Source: Harmonia axyridis
Lineage: Eukaryota; Arthropoda; Insecta; Coleoptera; Coccinellidae
Assembly (NCBI RefSeq): GCF_914767665.1
Contig: NC_059505.1
Location: 22,627,506-22,691,505, forward strand
DNA length: 64,000 bases
Direction of reading: 5' to 3'
Positions within the stretch are counted from its first letter, which is position 1; every line of letters starts with the position of its first letter. Shown piece by piece: positions 34,301 through 49,300 of the stretch. The notes below the pieces were generated by a model. That model did not search any database. It saw only the letters and a list, made by a program, of their open reading frames with translations, and was not told the origin of the DNA. The translations under genes were made by a program, and so were the position numbers.

Positions 34301-37300
34301 TTTGAAAAAATTTAGCCAAAATATACTGCAATTTGATAAAATAATAGAAAATAGAAAAATTCCCTAGAAAATTCTCCATATAACTCCATCTACAATGACA
34401 ACATCCAACTATAAACCCAAATATCATGACAATATAATTTGTTTGTGTTTCATGTATGCCAATTGTCTTGTATTATTTACTTATTAAATGTAATTTTGAC
34501 GAAAATAGTGAAGTGTAAAGAAAATTTTAAAATTAATTCAAATATTATCACTGTTTGTATTTTACAGAAGCTAATGGATTGTTGTATTTACTTGAAAAAG
34601 GCCATTGGTGGCCGAAACATATGTAGGAATAAATATATTTTATGAAAAAGTAAATAACTATTTATTGATCAAGAACCCTGTGCTAAAAAAAAACCCAAGA
34701 AAACTATTCAAACAATTTTATAAATCGATAAGCACAAGAAAATCAACAACAAATAATATATATATATATAAAGGTTCTTTGTGCTATCAATATTTCACTC
34801 AGAGCAGTATTTACAGTGGACATTGTTGTTTTGAAATCCTTATTTTTCTTCATCTTAGGAATTCAATGAATATCTGCCTTTTGGATTCCATCCCACCTTA
34901 GGTATTCCTCTTGGAAGATTTCGCGTATCTCACGTTTCGTCTCGTCCGGCTCTGCCTAGCTTTCGGAAGCTAGGTTGAATGAATGAAGAGAAATAACAAC
35001 TGAATATTTATAGGTCGATATCCCTTACCCCCAACTGTTTGAATTAAAGAAACCACCATTAATTAAAAAATTTATATATATATCTGAAATATTGTTATTT
35101 CCAATAATAAATTTTTGGATTATTTCAAAGAATAAAAGATGTAAGTTCCTTGAAACTTTTATTTTACGTTTGGAATGTGTGAAAACAAACAAAAGATTTC
35201 GTTCGTCCGCTGTCCAAAGCTTTTTTGGGAAACTGTAAGAACTATTCTCACGAAATTTGGTACAACACGACTCGTGAATTATTAAGGGAAAGAATAAAGA
35301 ATGGAGCAATCAAATCGCAAAAAAACATTCTCGAAAGCTTGGTAACACGTAATGATATTGAAAACCTGAATTGAACAGTACTAATATTTTTCAGTTTTGA
35401 CTCAGATTTCGGGATGAATTACATCGGTTCGAATCCAAATGCTCAATATTCATAACAAAAATGTATATTGATATTTATTAAGTATCGAGACATTTTGAGA
35501 AGAAAAGGAAATAATATGCCATAGTGTAATATTTGCAATGTTTTGTTACAGCAAATAGAAAAGGATACATTGTTTATCTGATTCGGTAATGTCTGGTCCA
35601 GGTGGTGTAAGTTTATTTAACAACTCAGCTTTAGGAAATTCGTTCAGTATTCTACTGTTGAAATCTGCTAGTCTCTCATATTCTTTACCTCTATAAATCA
35701 ATACATTGTTTTGCAAAAATTGGGGAAATCCTTTTCCATAATAGCCAACCCTGAAGTATTCTGGTTCTAATCTAACATTTTTGATTATGTCATCATAGAA
35801 AGTTGCTATTCTCTTGTAAATGTTTGAGAGTTGTTCATAATCAAAAGTTTCTTCTTCATACTGCTTAGCCAACTCATGGCATTTTTGAATTGCACACTCC
35901 CACATCTTGAATAAACAATTTTATATAATACATACAATTAAAATGATCAATTAAACATACTTTGCCCTTATCATAATTGTCAATTATGTTGTAGTAAAGA
36001 GTTTCTTTTAACTGCCTGTGAGTAGAACAATCCTCATGTCTTGTGCTCTTAAGTAACATTCCCAGTTCTTTATCAGACCAATTTAGTAGTTTAGCATGCA
36101 GCTCCAAGGTAAAAGCAGCTTCGGTAAAATTATCGCAAGATAAATGCAGATCATACAATTTGTTCAAATATCTTATATACATCTCTTGACGTTCTATTTC
36201 AGAATAGAATTCCTAGAAAAGACAAAACCAGATATTGCTGATTCAAATGCTACTTTCCCTAATATTATCAACAAAAAAAAAAATGAAAGCACAGAAATTT
36301 TTGAAAATAGTCATATTTGATTAAATTTTTAGTACATATTCTAAATTACATAAAGATGAAACCTCTATAAAATAATTAACTTTGGAAATACTACACTGCA
36401 TAAACAGTGTTCAAGTAATATATAACAATATGTAGTAAGTAGCATTGAGAAAAATATGTGAAGAATTTATTCAGAAAGCAATATCTTCAAATGCTTCTCC
36501 ATTTAAATATGTAAATGATTTTCGAGAACAAATGCGAAAATGAAAATGTAGAAATAATAATAATAACCACAAGGACCGGACACGACAGAGCTCTACCCTT
36601 CTGATATTTTAAATATCTGGGATTGAGTGAATGTTTCTCTTAGCAGAGAGTGAGAAGCCGACTGCGAGGAGATTTCTTATCCTACGCGTATAGGCTAAAG
36701 TCGGGGATAATAATAAAAATATTCTATTTCCGGTGATTATTACTGGATACTGAATATTTATCTGAAGTCGTGGTATGACGAAACAATCGTCGTAAAATAG
36801 AAAAATGGCCGAAATACAATATTGTTTTCATTTTTTTTTCAAATGTTAATTAGCTCATAGATTGTATGTTCTGAGTGCTGATGAAAATTAAATGTAGAAA
36901 AAAAAATAATTAACTTCCATCAAGTCAAGTAAAGACCGAAATAATCTAATAAATAATGCATTTCCGGTTGCTTGAGAGCAGAATAACTGTTATGTGGATT
37001 AAAGATACTCATTTACGCGAGTTATGCACTTGTAATTTGTTTGATTGATATTTAATTTTAATTGATAAGAATAATGACATCTTAGTTGGACAAGTCAAAA
37101 TATATCCAGAATTAAAGGAAATGTGTTTTAGTATTTACAAAACCGAATGAATATTTACTTGCGAAACTCAAAAACAAAATATATACTCTCTTATGGTTGT
37201 AGCCATTATTTATTAGGGAAATATCGCAGCATCCTCTTTTCTATGACAATATCATGGAACAGTTTTCTGGCAAGTATAGACGAATATAATTACACTTTAC

Positions 37301-40300
37301 ATTGTATGATAACGTTATGATATTTATTTCATTAAATAAAATGAACTATTTTCTAATTTCGTACTATCACAATTATTGAGTTGAAGCGAGAAATTATTGA
37401 CCCTAAACAAACTTTTCAGTTCGTTTTATTAATTGGTCTAGGAAACGGTAGAATGGAATATTAAATAGAATTAGGTGACGTTGATGAGGATATAAACATC
37501 AAGTCTATTTTGTGTTATAAGAAGAAGCTGCATTTGACGACTTTTATATGTATTTAGACCGCTTATTGAACAGTTTGTAAAACTATTGAAATTTTGTGTG
37601 ATATCACATTAATTATAAATAACTTACTAGTAAATTAACCGTACAACTCATCTTATTCTCTTTATTATCACCTATAATGATACATCTATACTCCAGTAGC
37701 CTTTCCATTAGCTTTGTAACAGTTTCAACAAATTTTATCCCTTCTTCTTTCATTGTAGTATGCTGACTACACAAATCTCTCAAGATGTCGTGAAACATGT
37801 TTTTATATTCTTCATCGCCTCTTCCACCTTCAACTAATGTATCTAATTTTGCTATCATTTCATTTTCGAAGCTTTTGAAATTTCCTTTCACATGAGAAGA
37901 ATCTCTTTTTGTGTCGCCGTATCCTTCATGCACGTATTTTGACGAATAAAATTCACACTGCATCATATCGAAAAATATAGGAATTGTTGCTTTCCTTAAT
38001 TCAGGTTCTGGGAGTAGGGTCATTTCTAATACAAGTCCAACTAATCCAGGCACAAATTGTGCTTTGTATTGTCCTAAAACATTGATCAATGTTATTAAGA
38101 ATTTTATATACAGTAAAAAGTCAAGAATTCGAAACAAATGAAACTTTTGAACAAAAAGTAATGAGGCTATCTTTTACGAAAATATGGGAAAGTTGACTTT
38201 TTGATAGGCATTTAGTATTTTTAAAATTTTAAAAATGATGCATCAACAAATAAGTGATAGATATAATAGCTACGCGCATTCCAGATTGGTCAAATTTCAC
38301 GTTTCTTTCATAAGTGGCGTTATGTAAAGAAATAACGGCAAAATTTTATGTTAGCGTTGAAAGAAACGATTTAGAATTCAACTAAAGGTTTACCAAAGTA
38401 AAACTGTTTCTAATATTGGAAAATGATATGTGTTCCAGAGAAAGGGGGACACTGATGAAATGTATCTGGTAAAATAAAGAGCATGGTTGTAAAAAAAAAA
38501 CATTGTGCTTTATTCACAAATGGCCATTGACCGAAGTCCTTCAGCCGAAACATGGTTGTATTAAACCAGTCTATTTACTTTGTGTCCAAGCTATTAAATG
38601 CTGATATATTCAGAAATCTGATGATCTGAAAACTGGAGAGCTCCTTGAAAGTTACCAAGGTAAATGGAAGAACTATTAAGAATGATTCACTATGTTTCCA
38701 TATCTATTTAATACTAAATGAATTAGTTAAATTCCTTCCTAATAATATGTCAATGATGAATTTTTAACCCAAACTAACATCTACATTGAAGTTAGAACTG
38801 AATATATCTACTTAAAACTACCAAATTATACAATCAGATGTACCTTAGGGTAGTTGTCTTGGCCCGTTTATGGATCTGACATTAAATCTTATTCCCTTGA
38901 ATCATATTTTCAATATATGGAATTGCAACTAGACAAAAAAAACTCACATTTAAGAAACTCAAGAACAAGAAATACAAATATTCATACTCAAAATACGTTC
39001 ATGTTGTGTATTTCTGCAAGAAAACACAGAGAATCGATCATTTAAAAATCCAATATGAAAAGATTATCGAAATCCTTTTTGAATATAAGCTGGCTACTAT
39101 AATTAGGATCACTCTCAGCAATATTTCATATTTAGTTTGTTTAAAGTGATTCATCTTCTCAAGAAAGATGTAACCTCACATACCAGCATACCAGCGATTT
39201 GCAGATCGTTAGGTCAAGATAATCAGCCTTTTGAGCTACAGAACAACATTGTTTCATAAAATACAGATAGATAGTTATTCAGAGCGGCCGTGAATAAAGT
39301 TATCATATCCAGGATGATCGCCAATATTCGGAACGAATAGGCACCCGAAGAAGAAGAAGTGCTTAAATTCATAAAATTGATGCACAGCTTAACGTTTCTA
39401 TGAGAATAAATAGTGGAACTATTAGATCTACACCTTCATATTGGTACCAGAGCTATTGCATACCAAGTGTCCCAAGTTATCGTATACAGGCAATATCTAG
39501 CTTATTCCACAAGATATTAAAAAAATAAAAAAATTGCTTTGATTAACATTTAGTACCTTTCCAATGATGTATAAGAAAGGTTCTTACATTTGACAGCCCT
39601 GTGGTAGCTACCCCTCACTTTTTATTTTCAAATGGCATCCCCTGTATATTGTCAGTGGAAATTGCGTGTCATTCTATTTGGAATAAACGATAGCACATAC
39701 TTGGTATTTTTTCAGTAATAACAACAAAAACATTAATATTTTGTGACTTCTTTTACGTTATTTAATTATCCTTATAAAAATGAAATTACTCCACCTATGT
39801 TTGTACAAACTTCACATATGAGAAGTAGATGTATTTTTTAAAACAAAAAACTTGCTTCAAATGTTTTTTCGTTTTTTGAATTGCATAGAAGGTATTTTTA
39901 TTGCAATTCATACTTCACAAAATGTGAATGTTTCTGTTGTTATTAATAAAAAATATCAAGTGCTATCGTTGTATTCCAAATAGAATGACACGCAATTTCC
40001 ACTGACAATTTACAGGGAGTGCCATTTGAAAATGAAAAGTGATGGGTAGATTGGTAGCTACCCCTCAGGGCTGACAAATGTACGAACCTTTTTTATACAT
40101 CATTGGGAAGGTACTTTGATGTTATACAAAGCAATTTTCTTTATTTTTTATTATCTTCTCAAATAAGCTAGAAATAGCCTGTAAACGATAACTTGGGACA
40201 CCCGATATTGTTCCACCTCATAATACTAGGCAGGTGGCAGTCAAGAAATCTTGGTATAAATTTGGCGTTCGGAATGGAGTTCTTGTAAAGTCATCAACGA

Positions 40301-43300
40301 AAGTCTAATCGTTGATCATTCAAAGAAAATTCTTCCCAGCAAAACTTGGTGTATTTTAAATCGACTTAGCACTGGTCAAGATCGTTGCAATAGTATGCTC
40401 TTCAAATCGCATTCTATTGAAATGGGCTTTCAATAGAATGCGATTTGAAGAGCATACTATTGCAACGATCTTGACCAGTGCTAAGTCGATTTAAAATACA
40501 CCAAGTTTTGCTGGGAAGAATTTTCTCACTATGTGAGTGTGGCGTAGAAGGAATATTGACCACTTGGTGAATACTTGCCCAATTTATAAATTTCATAGTG
40601 GTTTCCAAGCTAACTATTCAATTTCAGATTCCTTTTTAGAATGGGTCGCTATCTTTAAATCATTATAATGCAAACTATTATATTTATTACTTCTTTCTGG
40701 TTCTTTTCTTTTTTGATTTTAGATTCAGTTATAATATATATGATGTCAACTTATGGTGAAGAGAAAGGATGGAGGGGATTTTGTTTTGATGAAGAGGAGG
40801 CCCTTCAATATAAATATGTCAGCATATTCTGTAAACAAATACACAAACCAATCAATACATCTATACGGGGAGACCTAGTTTTTGTGGATGTTTTTATTTG
40901 TACTCTTATATCATATGTTGAAATGTATGATGCCCCGTTTACATTTCCTCTGCTAATTCTGAGATTTCATCTACACATACTTTATTGTTAGAAGTTATAA
41001 ATTTTTTGTGTTGCTATATCTCAAAATATATATTGCTTATGTATTATAATATAAAAGAGAACCTGCATGAAAAATAAAGAAAAACATAGAAGCAAATACA
41101 TTAAAAAAATAGATATTACTCACCCAAATTGAACCACATTGATCGTATTTCAAATCCAGTTTCCCTTCTCATATCTTTGTATCTTTTGATTATTCTCAGT
41201 CTTTTACTGTTCGAAAAAGCCTCAAGTTGAAGAGCTGGTTGAGTCATAAAAGCAATGGCACAATGGAAAAAATTATTCCAGGCTTGGTATTCAAATTTTT
41301 CAAAATAGTAATCTCTGATTGTATGAGAAAAAAATCTAAGGGATTTCAGAATAACACTATTTTGTAGCATAATCATTTCGCACCAGTCAGTTGGAAAGAC
41401 AGGATTGCTAACCAGTTCTTGAAATACTACCAAGATTTCCATAAGAAAGTCCAATATGTCATATTTTGTTTGGAAATTATTGATATAATTTGTATAATGG
41501 GTTTCTGTCATTTGTCTGAATATGTCGATCATTATAGCCACTAAATTTCCCTAAACAAAGGAGTTATATAAATAAAATATGAAATATTTGGGATTGAAAA
41601 CTTACATCATGGGGATTCTCCCTATGCATATGTATGTGAGTTTGAATAGCTGTCCTCAAATCTGTTTTGATAATTTCTTGTATATCATCAAATGTGTTAC
41701 CAATATTTTTTCTATGCAACAATTTGAGTATATCACTGAGTATTTTTATACATAATTCCACCTATATAAAAGTAAATGAAGGAAATTGTTGAAATTGTCA
41801 TTAAAATATATTAACAGCATCACTTTGTAGTAGCATAACAGGAAAAAAGGAACTGAGAAAAAATTGAATTGAACAAAAACTTTCCCCTTCACTTAAAATT
41901 CGGTTTTCAGTTATGGTGCTACAAAGATTATATGTATCCAAAAAGCATGATGGCTGTTAGTATATGGGGCTTCACCTCTTCGGAATATCCTCTATGTTGA
42001 TTGAGACAATGCTGAGTGGTTCCCAACAGCTGCGCTACCTTAGCAACCGATCGATTTTGCCTTCTGCCATCTGGTCTGACACCTAATCCCTAAAATACCC
42101 AGTAAAGCACCTCTAACTACTTTCCCAATAACAACACAAAAAAGTATTTAAATGCTTACAGTTATAGTTATTGTTAAATGTAAAATGAAAACATTAAATA
42201 TCTATTAGAAGTCGATACACAGGGTTAGAACTATTTAGAGGGGCACTACAGGGATTTCGAAAACCGTTAAAAATATAGGGTGGCTTAAATTACAAAAAAG
42301 TTGCGGTATTTAGGGATGAATGTGTTGTGTGAACAGATCTTAAATATATCCGATGGTTCCCGAGATATCTCAAAAAAACTGAGAATCGAGATTCTCCACT
42401 ATTAGAATCTCTATATTCTTCTAAATTCTTTTTTTAATCATCTAATATTAGATAATGATTAAAAAAAGAATTTCGTGAAGTTATCTCCAGAAAAAAATGA
42501 GCTAGCTATACAGAAAAAAGAAAATCTCGATTTTTAGTTTTTTCGACATATCTAGGGGACCATTGAAAATATTTTAGATATGTTCACACCAACACACTCA
42601 TCCCTAAATGACGCAACTTTTTTGTAATTCAAGCCACCCTGTATTTCTAACTCTTGAGCAAGTTCTGCACCTTAGTTAGGATAATATATATTGAGTTATT
42701 GGATATAGGTGACCAAATATATTCCAGTAAATTACTCTTTATTTCTATTCAGTAATGACGACGTTTCGGCTATTGTTTGTAGCCATTGTCAAGTCATTAT
42801 GAAACAAGTATTTCTAAAACAGAGTAAGCACTATCGTTACTATTATTCATGATCTCTGAGATGTGAAAATATATGTACAATTATATTCTTGGGAAATTTC
42901 ACGGAAGTATCAGATGGACAAATGTCATTTATTCGTCCTAATTGTACTCTTATGTGCGGAAATTCTGTTTTTCAACTTTTGTTTTGTTGTGCCAATATAT
43001 TGTATTTCTAACGGCTTTCCATATCCCTGTGGTGTCCCTCTAAATAGTTCTAACCCTGTTTAAGAGGGGACATAACATATCAAATGAAAAATAATTAATT
43101 GGGAAATTAACAACTACATGAATTAACCAAAAGAATGGGAGAGAACTATTGGAGTGTATCAAGAGAAATTGGATTGCATCTAAGAAGCACTACAGATATG
43201 CAATCATGAAAGTAATTGCCTTATAATGCATCTAATGGAAAACCGAAAACAGAGTTCAGAAAATAAATGGAATTTCCGAATTTTGAAGAATCAATGGAAA

Positions 43301-46300
43301 AAACAACCTCAGTAACCTATATAAAAGAATATATATACATATACCTATAAGTAAAATACACATACCCACACGCATTTCAAATTTTTCTCCGTGTTCTCAT
43401 GCAAGGTAGTTAAAGAATTCTGACCATCCATCTAAATTTCAGAAAGTTAAGTAGTTATTCGACGTTAAAACACTCATTCCCAAACAATACAAACGTTAAT
43501 TTAAATTCGTGGTCAAGAGTGCTGTGGAGAAATTAGAGTGGATTTTCTGTGATTAAAAGTAGCGCTTAGGTTGTACTAAGATGTCTACCCGGACATCTTA
43601 GCTTGTACCATATCATTATCTGATAATTTTTCGATTTCAATTCAAACTGTCATATTTGGATTTTAGAAACTGTGAAAAATTTTTAGTAAATACAGAATGG
43701 GATTTTCCGATGTAAAAAAGGCATTCATGAAATCTTACTTCAGAAATGGACAGAAATTTGAAGGCGAATGAAAGTATTCTATAGATGAAGGATTAGGGCC
43801 TAGATGTTCCCATTGATTGAGAATGATTGAGAAGTGAAAAACCAGAATAGTATATTGTGTAACAAGTGGGGAAAGACCTACTTTTCACACGAGTGAGAAA
43901 AGGACTTTCTCCAATGTTGCACAAAATACTTTTCCTTCAATTGCTATGAAAAGTAGCGTATTCTTCATAGCTTACTCAATTTCAAAACTATGTATTGCTC
44001 ATACTGTGGGAAATATTATTTCTCACGGCACTTTGCTCACACCTCGCTTGGTAGACCAATGAAATTGGGCTTTTGAGTCGTTTCTATGGAAACGCAATAA
44101 ATTAGCACATACTTTCAACGAAGGCCATTTTGATTTGAATAATGTCGAAGCCATAAAACCCTAAATGCCCCTTGAAACCCTGTGCGTCAATTTGCGCGCT
44201 CCTATTTAGTTCCATAGATCACAATAACTGTACGATTTCTGGTATTACAGCTGCGTTCAACACAAGTTGTGTTCTGCGTACTGCTCCTGTGCTTCAATAT
44301 GCGTTGCCCCATAGTGGTTCACAAAATACGGTACCACACCATGTCATGCTGTAGTGCCTTAATATGTGGCCGGGCTAACAGCAGACCGCTATTGGGAAGA
44401 AATATTTGTACCATTTATTGTTGAATTGAATTTTGAAGAATTGACTGGAAGCTACTTCTAACAAGATGGTGCAAGAACACGCACGGCTACAGAAACTTTT
44501 GCCTTTTTGAGGAACGTTTTTCAGGATCGCCTTAACAGTTCGAATACTGAGCATGAATTTCCTCCAAGTTCTCACGATCTCACACCTTGTAGTATTTTTT
44601 GGGGCCTCATTTGAAAAATTGTATTTTTCAAGTACCTATGTATAACTGATTTAGTCCAGCTGTAGGACCGAATTATCGAACAGATTGAAAAGTTAACAAT
44701 TCACCCCATACATTGGATAATGTCTTCAATGCCATCACAAAAAGAAGTGAAAAATGTTAAAGCAGAGAGGTGATCATTTCCAGCAGCTCCTTTGGTTCAA
44801 ATTATGTTTTGTATGGTTAATAATTAAATGAAAGTCTCTTGTTTCTTAATTTTATTTTTCGCATAAATACTCAACTTGTTTCGAATGAGAACTTTGAGCT
44901 GATTTCTTGAAATTCCATGACTGAAAGTTGTCCTCATATTTAATCGATTCGTGCAAACCTGCCAATGAAATTTGCAAGTTGGAGTTTGTGAATCAAGGGG
45001 AAATTAGCTCAAAAAAGTCGAAAATTGAACTGGAGGTTTTGTTTACATACTTCGAATCACGGAACTATATGGTACGAGCTAAATGCTACTTGTAATCACA
45101 GATAATCCACTCTAACTTCTCCACAGCACTCTTGACCACGAATTTGAATGAACGTACGTTATACAGGGTGTTTCACGAATGATTCTACAGGCTTTCAGGG
45201 CAGATGTGGGACATTTTGGTGAGTCTGAATCAGTGTTTGAAATTTGTCCTAGCTATATTTGTTTAAGAGATATAGGCTGTTTTATGTATTTCATCAAAAA
45301 CTTTCAATCGGCATAACTTTTGAACGCATGCATGGATCTTCATGAAAATTTGAGGGAATGAGTATAGGCCAATGCCTAATATTTGCACCTGGTGACTTAT
45401 CGATAGCGCAGGTCCGGACTGGGAAAATTATATTCTTTATTCCATATCTTGTAAAACACCCTGCACATCGAATTTTCAAAGAGTAAAATTTTTCTCAGAA
45501 TCTACAATGGATACTTTTTCAAACAAGCTCATTTGAAATAATGGCACACTTCGCATCAATATTTTATGAGCTATTGAATATCTGGAATTTTCGATTCATA
45601 GTAAACACCTGTGTTTTTTCCGAATAATGCGTTAGTTAATTCATATTGAATTAATTTAATTTCTGAGTAGAATGACTTAAGGCAGCATTTCTAACCTGTG
45701 GGGGAACCCCCTAAGGGGATGCGAGCAAATCGAAGGAAAAAATTTTAGAAATTTAAAAAAATTGAAAACCGGCTGAAATCAGACACACGCATACAAAACG
45801 AAATACTTAAATAGTAGGAATCAGAATGTGTTGCGTTTTGCGATAGTATATTACATAACAAGAGTTGTAAGAAGCATATTACGTGCGACTAAAAAAAGTT
45901 ACGCGCAAGACGCGAAGCGGCGAGTACGTAATTGTCTTACCCTATGTCCTACGTGAGCGACTAATGTTACGACGCGAGCGACGCCAATTTTATGTACTAC
46001 GCGAGCGATGTGAGCAGCGCGACTTTTTTTGTCCTACGTAGAAATCTACAAACGCGACACGACGCGACATAAATATGGTTGGGTTGGGTTGGGATTGTGC
46101 ATTGCGGAAGATCAGTCCATTGTCATACGCTTGTAGAGAAACAGTTATAATGAGGTGGTCAAGAAAACGTAAATTATTCATATGTGAAAATGTGGCTTCA
46201 AAAATGCTAATTGTAAGACGCAGAAAAATGGGAAGAAAGAGAAATCCAACAAATTAATTTTTTTTGGAACGAATGAATTTTGGAGAGTTTCACCACTTAT

Positions 46301-49300
46301 ATAAACAATTAAGGACTTCTCCAAATTTATTCCACAGTTATTGTAGATTGCTTCCTACAACATTTGACTATATAGAAACAACCAAAAAAAAAATCTAAGA
46401 AATACGTAAACCATTACTGAATTGAAATTTTTTTTTCAATCTGCATGGATACCTACGTATTACATATAAATAAGGTTTATTTATTATTACTCAATGATAT
46501 ATTAACCTCAACTATATTTATTTCCTTCAAATGGATATTTCTTCAGCATTAGTAATATAAGTTATGCGTAAATAAATGAAGTGGAATAATAAATGATGAT
46601 TATTGGTGGGATTTCAAATAAATTATTTATTTCCATGAAACTAATATTTGTTTGACCATAGATCCAATAAAAGATTCATAATGCATAATATCAAATAAAC
46701 ACTTCTCTCAGTGTATATAATACTATAGTTAATTTGTCAATCTCACTTGTTTCCCCCAGTTCATCGGCAATTCTACTCCATTCTCTATCCACCAACAGTC
46801 GATTATGATATCTTTTATCAGTCTTGTCCCAGAGTATACTGGAATTTCTAACAGCCAGTATTAAAACTTCGTTTAAATCATTCATTGTAGAGCGGTCGAA
46901 GTAAACCTGCCTGCATCAACAAGAACTACTGAAGTTCGCGCGAATTCCGCTTGGAAATATCAAATAATTTGATCGCCGACAGAGCGCGAAATTTGCCTGA
47001 AACAGTTTTACGACCGATACGACTGCACGTAGGACAGCGCTATTATATTCCAAGGTTTGATATTTCGCGTTTGGTCGCGTTGCCCTCATCGCTCGCAATA
47101 AATCGCTCACGTAGGACACAGCGTTACAATCCGAGTTGTGTACTATACTTTTTCTACGATCGCATTCATTTCCATAAAAACCTAGGCAAATCCAAAAACT
47201 GGTGACAAATCGCATGGCAATTAGGAAACGTCAAAAATGTTATCGGCTACGCGGGCTGTTTGTTATTCGTTTCCGTGACAATTACTAAAGGTTGATCTCA
47301 TTTGTTATTCGCCGTGCGATTTACTTAACAGATGCTACCGTATTGGTTGTTGATCGTGCTTTCTGTTTACGGTAAAGTAAATTGCACAGTGGTTAAATAT
47401 ACAGTTACATAGTTGGCGAGTTGTATACGATTTTTGTCATTTTCTGTAGGGGGAGAAGAAAAAAATTCAATGAAACATTCAAGACACCATAATATGTAGG
47501 TATAAATTTATAGACAAGAAGAAATGTGAAGTACAAAGAAATTGAAATTCGTTCATAAAAACCATGCTCTAGTTTACATGCAAGTGTTCATGCCAATCAA
47601 GACTTTTAAATATTGAATCTCAAGATCAAGCACTAAACTACAAGTTTGAAAAACTACTTATCGATCGGTTGCCTGGTAAGTTGGTGCAGTTGATAGAAAT
47701 TTGCTATTTTCAAATGAATAAATTTAGAATTATTGAAGAATAAAAAACATTCTAAAAGAAATGAAATGATCACACCTTTGAAAAGACAAATGTACAATTG
47801 AAGCTATTTTCACTTGCTTGTGTTTTATATACATTATTGAAACAAGAGTGAGTTATAATATATTGCTTCATATGGTGCGAAATGGCCAAAAAGATATTCT
47901 GAGGAAGAAAGACAGGGATACAATTTGAGTATACACACTGCATTGTGGTTTCTGCAAAGTAATGTACAGTATTTTAAAATGGCAAAAATGTACAGCCAAT
48001 GTTACCTTTTCTGCATGAAACTGATTGCCCCAATTAATCTCATCAAAAAAATAATAGTATAAATTCTGAGAATTTCACACAAGTTGATTAGTATACAGGT
48101 GTTCCAACATTGACGTTACGCTCCATTTATCACGGTTAAGCGCTAAAATTTTCAATTTGTTTTTGGACACAGAATCATTAGGCTCCTCTGAAGCTGAACC
48201 CGCCACTCACCAGGTGCCGTTTTCGAGCATTCGTCTTCCAGTCGAGCATTCAAGTTCGGCCTTTGATTTACAGTCGGGCGGCCGACTCCCAAGTTGCCCG
48301 ACTGTAAATATACTGGAAGCCGGCTTCCAAGGAGCCTGGTGAGTGGGCGCCATTAGAGGTACATTCTCAAATTGTTTCGGTATACACAGGTTGTACAAAA
48401 AAAAAAATACATATATTATGTTTTTTTCTTATGGAACACAGTTTGCAGGAGAATTGTTTTATCTGGATCCTTCATCCAGCTAAACTAACCGGCAACAATC
48501 ATCTCATTAGTTATTTTTTCAGTTCTCTGTTAGAGGCACAATAGACCCATGAAAAAACGAGCACTCAAACAGCACGACTTCAACTCTGTGCTTTGCCCGG
48601 TTTTTCGAAATATGAATTTAAATTCTTGACAAGCATCTTCAGTTTTTGAACTTTATATGAGAAAAACAATACCCAAAACTGTAAAAAAAGATGAATTGAA
48701 AGAAACCAGATTTATAATAGAGATTAATTAATTGGCAATTTGTCAAGTATTGATCCAGAAAAATAAATATATGTTTAATGGATACAAGATTATTTTAAAT
48801 TACTGTATTGCAAAAAAGGTAACAATTTTAAATGGTGATATATTTGCATCAACATGCATCAAATTAAAGCTATAGACTATGTTCAAATTGCTTACCTCTT
48901 CATTAGTCTCTAATAAAATTTTAATTTGTTCGGTGAATACGGGAAGCATTATTCTTCTACATTCAGGATATAAAAATAATTGACTATGTACAATATCATT
49001 TACAGTCATCATCTTCTGTTTTGTCAATCTACCTACAGGTATCTTACGTAACATTTCACAAAGGATTTCACTAGAAATGAAAAGAATATTAATTACTTGG
49101 TCAACTTTGTTTGAACAATTTTTACCTCAGTTCTTTATAATTGAAAACAAGCAATAAATCGTTTATTGTGGAGGGTAAAAATTTCAGGCATGCTCCTTGC
49201 TCTCTCAACATACTATCTTGAGTGGAAGACATCATATGTATAATATTGTCCAAAAGTTCTAATAAACTATCCCTAAATTCGTCTTCTGGGCTAATTTCTG

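Larger units (their letters stand above)
45830..47260. mobile_element. Second PIF/Harbinger-like remnant with GC-rich GCGCGA-type ends
   Basis: Both flanks (about 45840-46075 and 46920-47255) are GC-rich and share inverted words such as GTCCTACGTGAGCGA / TCGCTCACGTAGGAC. Inside, a MADF start lies on - near the right end and a basic N-terminal piece on + near the left end, the same convergent layout as the element at 15342-16534. I could not fix exact termini or a target duplication. Confidence 0.6.

Noticed and set aside
35874..36182. ATG-initiated frame on - starting MYIRYLNKL as a separate gene
   Set aside because: It is the internal part of an mbc exon; the exon begins at 36212 and the frame runs past the donor into the intron.
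40414..40608. - strand 64-residue frame
   Set aside because: Artefact of the palindrome: it reads the inverted copy of the LINE segment and then antisense sequence.
40668..40991. + strand 107-residue frame with a hydrophobic start
   Set aside because: No recognisable domain, no splice or promoter support, AT-rich intron; probably chance.
48157..48398. Two overlapping frames on opposite strands
   Set aside because: They arise from the palindromic, GC-rich MITE at 48183-48358.
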